Assembly (NCBI GenBank): GCA_050633905.1
Contig: JBOEHJ010000018.1
Coordinates: 1 to 64,000, forward strand
Reading direction: 5' to 3'
Origin: JANQPX01 sp050633905
Lineage (GTDB): Bacteria; Pseudomonadota; Alphaproteobacteria; Geminicoccales; Geminicoccaceae
Length of the DNA: 64,000 nt
The notes under the pieces are model-generated. The model was not told the origin of the DNA. It made no database searches and was given only the letters and a program-made list of their open reading frames with translations. The translations under genes were made by a program, and so were the position numbers. Positions 44,484-52,491 of the stretch are shown piece by piece (position 1 is the first letter of the stretch; each line of letters opens with the position of its first letter).

Positions 44484-45875
44484 CTAGATTGTGTCGCGGC
44501 GGCCGGTTGGGCCGGTCTCCAATGTTGTCTGGATGATATCGAGGGCTTGTTTTAGGCGTTCTCGGTTTTTGGCGGCGCTCAGGCTGATGCGAATGGCGGC
44601 TTGGCTTTCAGCCGGATCGACCGCGAAGCTATGAGCTGGGTCGACCCCGACGCCTTGCCTGTGCAGGGTTTGGACAAAGGATGAGCTTCGCCAGATCTCC
44701 GGCAATTCCAGCCAGAGATGAAAGCAATGGGGATGGCCCTTAAACGTTGCCCCTTCAAGGCATGAAGCTGCTAAGTCGAAGCGCGTCCTCGCCTCCGCCC
44801 GTTGCCGGATGACCAGATCGTCCGCCGTGCCATCATCGAGCCATTGGGTGAACAAGGCTGCCATAAGGGCAGGGCAGATGATAAAGAAATCAGCTTGAGC
44901 ATCGGCCAGTCGGTCATAGAGGGTTGGTGGCGCTGAGATCGAGCCGAAGCGAAGATTGGGTGCTACCATCTTCGAGGCATTGGTGATGTAAACAGTCCTT
45001 TCCGGCGCCAGCGCCGCGATTGGTGGCGCTCTGTCCTCATAGAGCTGACCGTAGACGTCGTCCTCGACCAGGATGAGATCCTGGCGTTTGGCGATCTCTG
45101 CAATGTCGCGCCGTCTCTCATCCGACATCGTCGCGGTCGTCGGGTTATGGGCGGTCGGGTTGAGCATCAGAACCTTGGCATCGGTCTCGCGACAAGCTGC
45201 TTCGAGGGCATCGGGGACAAGCCCCTCTGCATCGAGAGCGATCCCCTTCAGCTTGACGCCGAGGCGGTTTGCGGCATGGAGCAGGCCGCCATAGACCAAG
45301 CGTTCGGTGAGCACTGTCTTGCCGGATCCCGCCAAGGCGGCAAGGGCAATGACGATTGCCTGATGTGCACCGCCGGTGATCAAGGTCGTTTCCGCCGAGA
45401 ACTGTCCACCGGTCCTGCTCGCCCATTCTGCCGCCGCGCGTCGATGATCGGCGAGGCCGATGCGGGGCGTATAGGCCAGGAGTTCGCCGATCGGCAGGTT
45501 GCCGCGCGCGAGCTTGATCAGACTTTCCGGCAAGAGCTCCTCTGCTGATCTGTCCGGTTGGCTGTTGACGTTGAGCTTGATGAAGTCGCCATCGCCATCG
45601 ACGACGGGATTATGGAAATAGGCCTGCTGCTGTCGACCGCGCACGAAGGTGCCGCGCCCGACCTCGCCCTGAACCAGCCCGCGTTGCTCGGCCACCCCAT
45701 AAGCGCGCGTGATGGTACCGGTGGTCACGCCGAGACGAAAGGCAAGGTCACGTTGGGGCGGCAGCTTTTGGCCGGGTTGAAGGTGGCCTTCCCTGATCGA
45801 GAAAGCAATGGCGTCGGCGAGGGCCCGATAGCGCGGGCCATCGAAGGCGGAAAGGTCAGGTTGCCACATTGTCAT
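44484..45875 (-). CDS. MocR-type regulator (GntR helix-turn-helix plus aminotransferase domain)
   Basis: This 463-residue protein has an N-terminal GntR winged helix (IREGHLQPGQKLPPQRDLAFRLGVTTGTITRAYG) and a fold-type I aminotransferase-like domain with the PLP lysine in ITNASKMVAPNLRFG. MocR proteins use PLP as an effector. It is divergent from a DUF1127 gene and a PhzF-type enzyme, probable targets. Two palindromes lie at and just upstream of its start codon. Confidence 0.92.
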   Translation of the reverse strand: MTMWQPDLSAFDGPRYRALADAIAFSIREGHLQPGQKLPPQRDLAFRLGVTTGTITRAYGVAEQRGLVQGEVGRGTFVRGRQQQAYFHNPVVDGDGDFIKLNVNSQPDRSAEELLPESLIKLARGNLPIGELLAYTPRIGLADHRRAAAEWASRTGGQFSAETTLITGGAHQAIVIALAALAGSGKTVLTERLVYGGLLHAANRLGVKLKGIALDAEGLVPDALEAACRETDAKVLMLNPTAHNPTTATMSDERRRDIAEIAKRQDLILVEDDVYGQLYEDRAPPIAALAPERTVYITNASKMVAPNLRFGSISAPPTLYDRLADAQADFFIICPALMAALFTQWLDDGTADDLVIRQRAEARTRFDLAASCLEGATFKGHPHCFHLWLELPEIWRSSSFVQTLHRQGVGVDPAHSFAVDPAESQAAIRISLSAAKNRERLKQALDIIQTTLETGPTGRRDTI

Positions 45876-45912
45876 GGTGACAATATAGCATTTGACTCGA
45901 ACAATGAGTCAA
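45868..45912. promoter_or_regulatory. Two palindromes in the mocR-type/DUF1127 divergent promoter
   Basis: The first is ATTGTCA-tgg-TGACAAT (45868-45884), overlapping the MocR-type start codon. The second is TTGACTC-gaacaat-GAGTCAA (45892-45912), 8 bases away; it also offers a -35-like TTGACT. Both arms are perfect 7-mers. These are strong candidates for the regulator's own operator and for a divergent promoter. Confidence 0.6.
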
Positions 45913-45951
45913 TGTTTTTTGGAAATCATCCCAATTTTGCGAGGAAATGTC

Positions 45952-46179
45952 ATGACGAAAGTGCAAAATTGTACCCCTACAATCATCACAACCGCTTTGC
46001 CACCGTCGACAGGTCTTCCTTCTCAAGTGATGCGTTTGCTCAAGCTTGTTCGCTCCTGGGCGGCGCGTAGTCGGCAGCGGTATGACCTTGCTAAGCTTGA
46101 TGACGCAGCCCTTCGGGATATCGGCCTGACCCGAAGCGATGTCGATCATGAGATTTCGAAGCCATTCTGGCAGCTTTAA
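45952..46179 (+). CDS. DUF1127-domain small protein
   Basis: This 75-residue protein starts at ATG 45952 with GAGGAAATGTC upstream. The C-terminal DUF1127 motif (RSWAARSRQRYDLAKLDDAALRDIGLTRSDVDHEISKPFW) closely follows the copy at 40377-40601. It precedes the PhzF-type gene by 36 bp and is probably cotranscribed under the MocR-type regulator. Confidence 0.85.
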   Translation: MTKVQNCTPTIITTALPPSTGLPSQVMRLLKLVRSWAARSRQRYDLAKLDDAALRDIGLTRSDVDHEISKPFWQL

Positions 46180-46215
46180 TCGGTCATATTGCTGGGCCTA
46201 AGGGAGTCAATTGCC

Positions 46216-47118
46216 ATGCGCCGCCGTTTTATCACTGCCGACGTGTTCACCGACCAGCCTTTCGGCGGTAATCCGCTTGCGGTTTTGCCCGATGCGGAGG
46301 GGTTGACCGCGGATCAGATGCAAAAGCTCGCAAGGGAGTTCAATCTCTCCGAGACGGTGTTCGTACTGCCACCGGAAAACCCAGCCCATACCAAGTTGCT
46401 CAGGATCTTCGTGCCAACCAGCGAAATTCCTTTTGCGGGTCATCCGACCATCGGCGCCGCGCTCGTTCTGGCTGCGATCGGCGCCTTGGATCTGAACGAT
46501 CTCAGGACCGACATCGTCTTTGAGATGAAAGCAGGTCCCGTGCCGGTGACGATCGAAAGCAACGACGGCCGACCGAGCAAAGCGACGCTGACCGCACCCC
46601 AAAAACCTGAATTTCGAGACGCCCCGCCCATCGATGTGGTGGCAGCCCTATTGTCCCTCTCACCCGACCAGATCATCACGGCTGAGGCCGCTTCCTGCGG
46701 CAATCCATTTTTGCTGGTTCAAGTCAACTGCCGTAGCACCCTTGGGGCCGCCAGGATCAATTTGTCTATCCTCGACCGGATCCGTCCCGATGCCTTCGCA
46801 ACTGAACCGCTGGTCTTCACCGATGAAGCACCCGATGGCTTCGACTACCAGGCCCGAATGTTTGCGCCGGTCCACGGCATTCCCGAAGATCCGGCGACCG
46901 GCAGCGCTGCTGCCGCCTTTGCCGGCTGGCTCGGCCACCACGACTCCATGACCGACGGCACCATCAGCCGTGTCATTGCCCAAGGTGTCGAAATGGGCCG
47001 CCCCAGCCGCCTGGAGATCGAAGTCGACAAACGCGAAGGCCAAGTCAGTGCCGTTCGCGTCACCGGCAGCGCCGTCTTCATCAGTGAAGGTTCCATTGTG
47101 TTACCAGCACTTGGTTGA
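46216..47118 (+). CDS. PhzF-family isomerase/epimerase-like protein
   Basis: I use ATG 46216 with GGGAG ten bases upstream, giving 300 residues. It has the PhzF/diaminopimelate-epimerase-like two-lobed fold: FITADVFTDQPFGGNPLAV, catalytic Glu in FNLSETVFV, RIFVPTSEIPFAGHPTIGAA and PEDPATGSAAAAF. Most members are not phenazine enzymes and their substrates are unknown. Context (MocR control) suggests amino-acid-related chemistry, as inference. Confidence 0.88.
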   Translation: MRRRFITADVFTDQPFGGNPLAVLPDAEGLTADQMQKLAREFNLSETVFVLPPENPAHTKLLRIFVPTSEIPFAGHPTIGAALVLAAIGALDLNDLRTDIVFEMKAGPVPVTIESNDGRPSKATLTAPQKPEFRDAPPIDVVAALLSLSPDQIITAEAASCGNPFLLVQVNCRSTLGAARINLSILDRIRPDAFATEPLVFTDEAPDGFDYQARMFAPVHGIPEDPATGSAAAAFAGWLGHHDSMTDGTISRVIAQGVEMGRPSRLEIEVDKREGQVSAVRVTGSAVFISEGSIVLPALG

Positions 47119-47316
47119 CTTGACATCGACAACACAGGGTGACGTCGTGTGGGTGAGGGTCCGGCGGGCGGATTGGTCTGTGGCTTGCGGGGGAGGAGCC
47201 GTGAGCAGGGGTACAGATTGCTGAGAACTGCATCTGGTGGAAATAGATAACTGCGATATGGGCTCTTCTTTAGGGAAGAGCCGCAATCAATCGTTTCTGA
47301 CATGACATGTGAGGAT

Positions 47317-47353
47317 GTCTCGACACGCATTTGCCTGGGGGTGGTGTCGAGAC
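47317..47353. repeat. Perfect 10-bp inverted repeat in gap 47119-47442
   Basis: GTCTCGACAC (47317-47326) and GTGTCGAGAC (47344-47353) flank a 17-base loop. The same 324-bp gap has a GC-rich stretch (47147-47213) whose reverse complement shares CCTGCTCAC and CTCCCCCGC with the palindrome near 19.86 kb. No gene is visible here, only PhzF 3' flank and amt-side 3' flank. Confidence 0.5.
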
Positions 47354-47410
47354 CGATGATAGTCGACCGGTCTCCACAATTTATCCCGCTACTCTACTGA
47401 ATTCCTTAAT

Positions 47411-47433
47411 CGATCAGGTTTTCCACCTGATCG
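47411..47433 (-). terminator. Hairpin after the small membrane-protein gene
   Basis: CGATCAGGT (47411-47419) and ACCTGATCG (47425-47433) form a perfect 9-bp stem with a 5-base loop, 10 bases past the TAG of the 54-codon gene. On the minus strand the following bases are ATTAAGG, not a T tract, so termination strength is uncertain. Confidence 0.55.
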
Positions 47434-47442
47434 GGGGTAGCT

Positions 47443-47607
47443 CTAGGACACCTTCTTATAGGCCTCGAGCTCGTGGCGGGAGCCTGCAATGTAGGACCAC
47501 AGGCAGAGGATGATGGAGACGACGAGCCAAATGGTCTCCCAGGAGGTGCCAACGCCCATGTAATAGGCGCCGGCCACGTCGTTCCAGCTGTCGAAGATTG
47601 AACCCAT
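47443..47607 (-). CDS. Small single-span membrane protein (54 residues) downstream of amt
   Basis: This short gene reads ATG (47607) to TAG (47443) with AAGGAG 7 bases upstream. The 54 residues have an aromatic N-terminal part (MGSIFDSWNDVAGAYYMG), one transmembrane helix (about 25-41, TIWLVVSIILCLWSYIAG) and a charged tail ending in Lys-Lys-Val-Ser. It is 23 bp after the amt stop and ahead of a hairpin, so cotranscription with amt is likely. It may be a transporter accessory subunit. I do not know a named family. Confidence 0.8.
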   Translation of the reverse strand: MGSIFDSWNDVAGAYYMGVGTSWETIWLVVSIILCLWSYIAGSRHELEAYKKVS

Positions 47608-47630
47608 GACGGTACTCCTTGTTGAACGCC

Positions 47631-49005
47631 TTACTCGGCCGGTGCAGTCCGTGTGGGGGCGGTGATGCCCTCGGGGTAAGCTGTGTTCGGCACCTTGGTA
47701 AGGTCAAGGCCGAGAAGCTCGGCAGCTTCGCCGACGCGCAGAAGGCCAACCATCTTCAGGATCAGTGAAACGACGTAGCCAGGCACGAAACCCAGAAGGA
47801 ACATGATGACCACGCCGACCAGCTGACCGACGAAGGAGGCGGTGGGCACCCCCGGATCGCCCTTGAAGGGCAGGATAGCCGGATGCGAAGATATCGACTG
47901 CCAATACGCCCCAGATGCCGAGTGTGCCATGGACGGTGACGGCGCCGACCGCGTCGTCGATCCCGAGTTTTTCGAGCATTCGGGCAGCGGGCGCCATGAT
48001 GGCGCCGCCTGCGAAGCCGACAGCGAAGGCGAGCGGTGGCCACCAAAGATCAAGGCCGGAAGCAGCAGAGATGATGCCACCGAGAGCGCCGGACATCATC
48101 CAGAAAGGATCGCGCGTGATGGTCCAAGCGCCGATGATGCCGCCAGCGAAGCCCATCAAAATGTTGAAGCTCAGAGATGACAATGTCACGGGCGTGCCGT
48201 AGATCGTGGACCATTTGTCCGGGAACCAGGACCAGGCCTCGCCGGGCACGACCACGTAGGCCATGAGAAAGCCCCAAAAGCCGACGATGATCAGCATCAG
48301 TCCGGTGAGGGTGAAGGGGAGGTTATGGCCAGAGATGGCATTGGCGCTGCCGTCCGGATTGAACTTGCCGATCCGTGGGCCGAGATTGATCAACACACCA
48401 AGGGCGAAAAAGCCCGCAATCATGTGGACAACACCGGCGCCGCCGAAGTCGTGATAGCCCTAATTCGTGACCAGCCAGCCCGAAGCGGACCAGCCCCAGG
48501 AAGCCCCGACAACCCAGGCGAAAGAGCCGAGCACGATGGCGAGAATGATGAAGCCCACGACCTGGATGCGCTCAATCACAGCACCTGAGAAGATGGAAGC
48601 GGTGGTGGCGGCGAAAAGCGTGAACGCGCCCCAGAAGACGCCGGTGGCGTTGTCACCTAGATTGGGACCCATAACCTCACCGATGGGATTGGCGAAGTCG
48701 ATGCCCGTCTGCCAGCTTTCAGCGGTGGGGAGGAGACCAGGGGTCCAGGCCCAATAGACGAACCAACCGAAATAATAGAAGGTCGGCACCATGAAGGCGA
48801 AGGCTAGGATGTTCTTGATGCCCGAGGCCAACACGTTTTTCTGCCGGGATGCGCCCATTTCATAAGCGAGAAACCCGGCATGAATGATGACCATCAGCGG
48901 AATGGTGAGATAGTAATAGGTCTCGGCAAACATCGTATTGAAGGCGGCGTTGCTCGCCTCCATTTCCGCCATCTTGGCCGTGAGCTCTGCGAGCTATTCC
49001 TCCAT
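47631..49005 (-). pseudogene. amt: Ammonium transporter (Amt), disrupted
   Basis: Three same-strand segments together make an Amt/MEP ammonium channel: AETYYYLTIPLMVIIHAGFLAYEMGASR, then GYHDFGGAGVVHMIAGFFALG, WWPPLAFAVGFAGGAIM and GTLGIWGVLAVDIFASGYPALQG, and GQLVGVVIMFLLGFVPGYVVSLILK. TAG interrupts codon 4 (48994-48996) and again at 48460-48462, where homologues have a sense codon before GYHDFG. One extra base near 47855-47865 shifts the frame; removing it gives LQGDPGVPT as expected. Translation could restart at ATG 48972. Either early decay or sequencing error. No glnK precedes it. Confidence 0.85.
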
Positions 49006-49081
49006 AGACCTACCCCTGATTTTGTTTCGGGCTCATTTTTGGCTGATCTGACAAGACGACGGAACCCGTATTTTTTACACG

Positions 49082-49149
49082 GATATATAACGTTAAAGTA
49101 ACGATTGGATATATCATTGGCTAGCAGGCTTTTCCCGCAGCCTGCCAGC
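49082..49149. promoter_or_regulatory. Inverted repeats upstream of amt
   Basis: GATATAT (49082-49088) and ATATATC (49109-49115) form a perfect 7-bp inverted repeat with a 20-base spacer containing TAACG twice, about 80-110 bases before the amt start. Next to it GCTAGCAGGCT/AGCCTGCCAGC (49120-49149) is a hairpin that may end the cysDNC transcript. I do not see a sigma-54 GG-N10-GC site that I would trust. Confidence 0.4.
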
Positions 49150-49302
49150 GGTAAGACCACATCAGTTGATACCATTGCCCTCGAAGAAAGAGCGAAGGGA
49201 TCCAAAAGAAAAGCCCCGCAGCGTCCTCAACAAAGGCCACCACAGGGCTCAATCGCTAATAAATCCAAGCGAGGTCCAGTTCCCCAGGCCCAGTTAGGGC
49301 CG

Positions 49303-51183
49303 TTAGCCAGGTCCTGGCAGGGCCGCGACGATGAGGTCGGCGGCTTCTTCTGGGGTTAGTTGTTCAGTTTGGAGATGGATCTCCGGTGTCTCTGGTGGTT
49401 CGTAAGGTGAAGAAATACCGGTGAAGTTGGGGATTTTGCCGTCGCGGGCCCGTTGGTAGAGGCCTTTGGGGTCGCGCCGTTCGCAGGCTTCGATGGAGGT
49501 GTCGACGAAGACTTCCATGAATTCACCCTCATCGAAGAGTTCGCGCGCAAGGGCTCGCTCGCCGCGGAAGGGTGAGATAAAGGAGGCCATGACGATCAGG
49601 CCCGCATCCACCATCAGCTTGCCGACTTCGGCGACCCGGCGGATGTTTTCGACGCGGTCAGCATCGGTAAAGCCGAGATCCTTGTTCAGGCCATGGCGGA
49701 CATTGTCGCCATCCAAGAGATAGGTACGCCTGCCCATGCTGTGCAGGCGCTTTTCCACCAGATTGGCGATGGTCGACTTGCCGGAGCCGGAAAAGCCGGT
49801 GAACCAGAGAAGACAGGGCTTTTGCTGGTTTTGCGCGGCGCGTGCGGCCTTGTCGACATCGACTTCCTGCCAGACAAGATTGGTGGCGCGGCGAAGGCCG
49901 AAGGCGACCATCCCCGCTGCGACCGTCTGGTTGGAGACGCGATCGATCAGGATGAAGCCACCAAGCGCCTTGTTGTCCGCATAGGGCTCGAAGGCGATCG
50001 CCTGGTCGAGGTTGAAATTGACGAAGCCGACTTCGTTCAGGCCAAGCGTGTCGGCGGCTAGATGCTCGCCGCTATTGACGTCCTCTTTGTATTTGAGCTT
50101 GGTGACCTGGGCGCCGATGGTCTTGGTACCGAGTTTCAAGAGATAGGAACGCTCGGGCAAAAGTTCGGCCTGGTCGTCCATCCAGACGAGATGGGCGGCG
50201 AACTGATCGGTCACTTGAACGGATGCTTCGGCATCGGCGATGACGTCGCCGCGGGAGATGTCGATTTCCCGATCCAAGCAGATGGTGACCGCATCCCCGT
50301 TTTCGGCCGCCGGCAGATCGCCGTCCATGGTGACGATCCGCGTGACCTTGGCCTGCTGGCTGCCCGGTTGAACGATGACCGTATCACCGGGGCAGACGCG
50401 CCCGCTGGAGACCGTGCCCGCGAAGCCACGGAAGGTGTGGTCGGGCCGATTAACCCATTGCACTGGAAAACGAAAAGCTTCGCCGAGCTCGTGCTGAATG
50501 TCCACGGTTTCGAGATGCTCTAAGAGGGCAGGGCCGTCATACCATGACATGGTGTCACTTGGATTGAGGACGTTGTCGCCCTTCAGCGCCGATAGCGGAA
50601 TGCTGGTGATGTCGGCGAACTCGAGACCCTGGGAGGTTACGAAGTCCCGGTATTCCTGAACAATCTCGAGGAACCGTGCCTCGCGGTAGTCGACCAGATC
50701 CATCTTGTTGATCGCCAGGACCACATGGCGGATGCCCAGGAGATCGGCGATCCTGCTATGGCGCCTGGTCTGCTGCAGCACGCCTTTGCGGGCATCGATC
50801 AGAATGATCGCCAAGTCAGCGGTTGACGCACCCGTTGCCATATTGCGGGTATATTGCTCATGGCCCGGCGTGTCGGCGACGATGAATTTTCTGCGTGCGG
50901 TGGCAAAATAGCGGTAAGCGACATCGATCGTGATGCCCTGCTCGCGTTCGGCCTGGAGACCGTCGACCATCAAAGCGAGGTCGAGTTCGCCGTCCTGGGT
51001 GCCATAAAGCTTGCTCTCGGTTTCAAGCGCCTGGACCTGATCTTCAAGCAGCAGTTTGGCATCATAGAGGAGGCGGCCGATCAGCGTGCTCTTGCCATCA
51101 TCGACGCTGCCGCAGGTGAGAAAGCGCAACAGTGACTTTTGGGCGGACGCGTTCTCTGTTTCTTGAAGGGCGGCCATGCTCAT
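49303..51183 (-). CDS. cysN: Bifunctional sulfate adenylyltransferase large subunit/APS kinase (CysNC)
   Basis: This 626-residue fusion matches NodQ/CysNC. The N-terminal EF-Tu-like GTPase has GSVDDGKSTLIGRLLYD, DTPGHEQYTRNM and NKMDLVDY; the C-terminal APS kinase (from ~445) has GFSGSGKSTIANLVEKRL and LLDGDNVRHGLNKDLGFTDADR. With CysD it makes APS from sulfate and ATP, and its kinase domain makes PAPS. Its ATG overlaps the cysD stop by one base (TAATG). Confidence 0.95.
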   Translation of the reverse strand: MSMAALQETENASAQKSLLRFLTCGSVDDGKSTLIGRLLYDAKLLLEDQVQALETESKLYGTQDGELDLALMVDGLQAEREQGITIDVAYRYFATARRKFIVADTPGHEQYTRNMATGASTADLAIILIDARKGVLQQTRRHSRIADLLGIRHVVLAINKMDLVDYREARFLEIVQEYRDFVTSQGLEFADITSIPLSALKGDNVLNPSDTMSWYDGPALLEHLETVDIQHELGEAFRFPVQWVNRPDHTFRGFAGTVSSGRVCPGDTVIVQPGSQQAKVTRIVTMDGDLPAAENGDAVTICLDREIDISRGDVIADAEASVQVTDQFAAHLVWMDDQAELLPERSYLLKLGTKTIGAQVTKLKYKEDVNSGEHLAADTLGLNEVGFVNFNLDQAIAFEPYADNKALGGFILIDRVSNQTVAAGMVAFGLRRATNLVWQEVDVDKAARAAQNQQKPCLLWFTGFSGSGKSTIANLVEKRLHSMGRRTYLLDGDNVRHGLNKDLGFTDADRVENIRRVAEVGKLMVDAGLIVMASFISPFRGERALARELFDEGEFMEVFVDTSIEACERRDPKGLYQRARDGKIPNFTGISSPYEPPETPEIHLQTEQLTPEEAADLIVAALPGPG

Positions 51184-52133
51184 TAGAAATACCCCTCTTG
51201 CTTCTTCTTCTCCATCGAGCCTGGCTGATCTTTGTCAATCACCCGGCCCTGGCGCTCGGAACTACGGCTGAGCGCCATCTCGGCGAGAAGCTCCGGCAAG
51301 GTGCCGGCTGTCGATTCGACCGCACCGGTTAGCGGGTAGCAACCAAGGGTGCGGAAGCGAACAGACTTCATCTCCGGCGTTTCGCCGGGCTCGAGCGGCA
51401 GGCGATCATCGTCGGCCATCACCCACATGCCATCGCGCCAGACGACTGGGCGTTCCTTGGCGAAATATAGAGGGACGACGGGGATATTTTCGAACTGGAT
51501 ATAAGTCCAGATGTCCATCTCGGTCCAATTGGACAGCGGGAACACCCGAACGCTTTCATCCTTCTGCACCTGGCCGTTATAGAGGTTCCAAAGCTCTGGG
51601 CGCTGGCTCTTCGGATCCCAGGCGTGGGCGCGATTGCGGAAGGAAAAAATCCGCTCCTTGGCGCGTGACTTCTCCTCGTCACGGCGCGCACCGCCGAAGG
51701 CCGCATCGAAGCGATGCTGATCCAGGGCCTGCTTCAAGGATTGGGTCTTCATCACATCTGTATGAACGGCAGAACCATGGCTGATGGGCCCCATGCCGGC
51801 GGCAACGCCTTCCTGGTTGATATGGACCATAAGATCCAAGCCAAGATCTTTCGCGCGCTGGTCACGAAATTCGATCATCTCCTGAAACTTCCAGGTGGTG
51901 TCCACGTGGAGCAGGGGGAAGGGTAGCTTGGCCGGATAGAAAGCCTTCAGCGCCAGATGCAGCAGGACTGAGCTATCTTTGCCGATGGAATACAGCATGA
52001 CCGGCTTTTGAAATGTCGAGGCGACCTCACGAAAGATCTCGATGCTTTCGGCTTCGAGGCGTTTTAAGTGCTTTGGCATCGCAGATATCGCTGGCATTGA
52101 AGCCGTGTTTGTCTGCTCCGTCATTGTGTTCAT
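51183..52133 (-). CDS. cysD: Sulfate adenylyltransferase small subunit
   Basis: Start ATG 52133 (GGAGAGCCCTTA upstream) gives 316 residues, although the frame is open further. It is a PAPS-reductase/ATP-sulfurylase-fold protein with VMLYSIGKDSSVLLHLALKAFYPAK (PP loop), LLHVDTTWKFQEMIEFRD, FGGARRDEEKSRAKERIFSFR and WTEMDIWTYIQFENIPVVPLY. It adenylates sulfate together with CysN. No cysH or cysI is nearby. Confidence 0.95.
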   Translation of the reverse strand: MNTMTEQTNTASMPAISAMPKHLKRLEAESIEIFREVASTFQKPVMLYSIGKDSSVLLHLALKAFYPAKLPFPLLHVDTTWKFQEMIEFRDQRAKDLGLDLMVHINQEGVAAGMGPISHGSAVHTDVMKTQSLKQALDQHRFDAAFGGARRDEEKSRAKERIFSFRNRAHAWDPKSQRPELWNLYNGQVQKDESVRVFPLSNWTEMDIWTYIQFENIPVVPLYFAKERPVVWRDGMWVMADDDRLPLEPGETPEMKSVRFRTLGCYPLTGAVESTAGTLPELLAEMALSRSSERQGRVIDKDQPGSMEKKKQEGYF

Positions 52134-52491
52134 TAAGGGCTCTCCGAGAACCGGCTGTCTGAGGTATTTATGTTTTTTTCTGTACAGCTTGCCAGGACAA
52201 AGGCTGGGTGAAGCTGAATGAGATGACACCATGCATCAAGATTAGGACGGTAATTGGCTACAACGTCCTATCTGCTTGAACAAGCTATGTCCGCTAAAAT
52301 TCCCTTTGAATCGCTGTAATGCTTAGAAAGCGATCAATTGCAGTAACTAAGGGCGGCAAGGCCCGAACTCATTAGGCCAAGTGTCGGCATTTCCAGCTCT
52401 TTCCCCCGCAGGACTGAACCCTGTCGGATGGCCCTAAAGGGCAAAGAGGCTGGCTCGAAATGCGGCGGACGGTCTTCCTCGGCGTCGGCTT
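52134..52491. other. 358-bp gap: cysD leader and subtilase-like gene 3' flank
   Basis: The cysD promoter and leader lie at the low-coordinate side. I looked for a SAM-type riboswitch and saw no convincing one. A small GCCCTAAAGGGC hairpin sits near 52430-52442, between the 3' end of the subtilase-like gene and the cysD promoter. Nothing else is recognisable. Confidence 0.4.

Noticed and set aside
47631..49005. Amber codon recoding (for example pyrrolysine-like readthrough) in amt
   Set aside because: TAG ends many intact genes in this window, including the aldo/keto reductase, RegA-side and small membrane-protein genes, and amt also has a frameshift; decay or error is simpler.
52134..52260. 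SAM riboswitch ahead of cysD
   Set aside because: I could not match SAM-II or SAM-I conserved cores in the leader; nothing beyond ordinary AT-rich promoter sequence.
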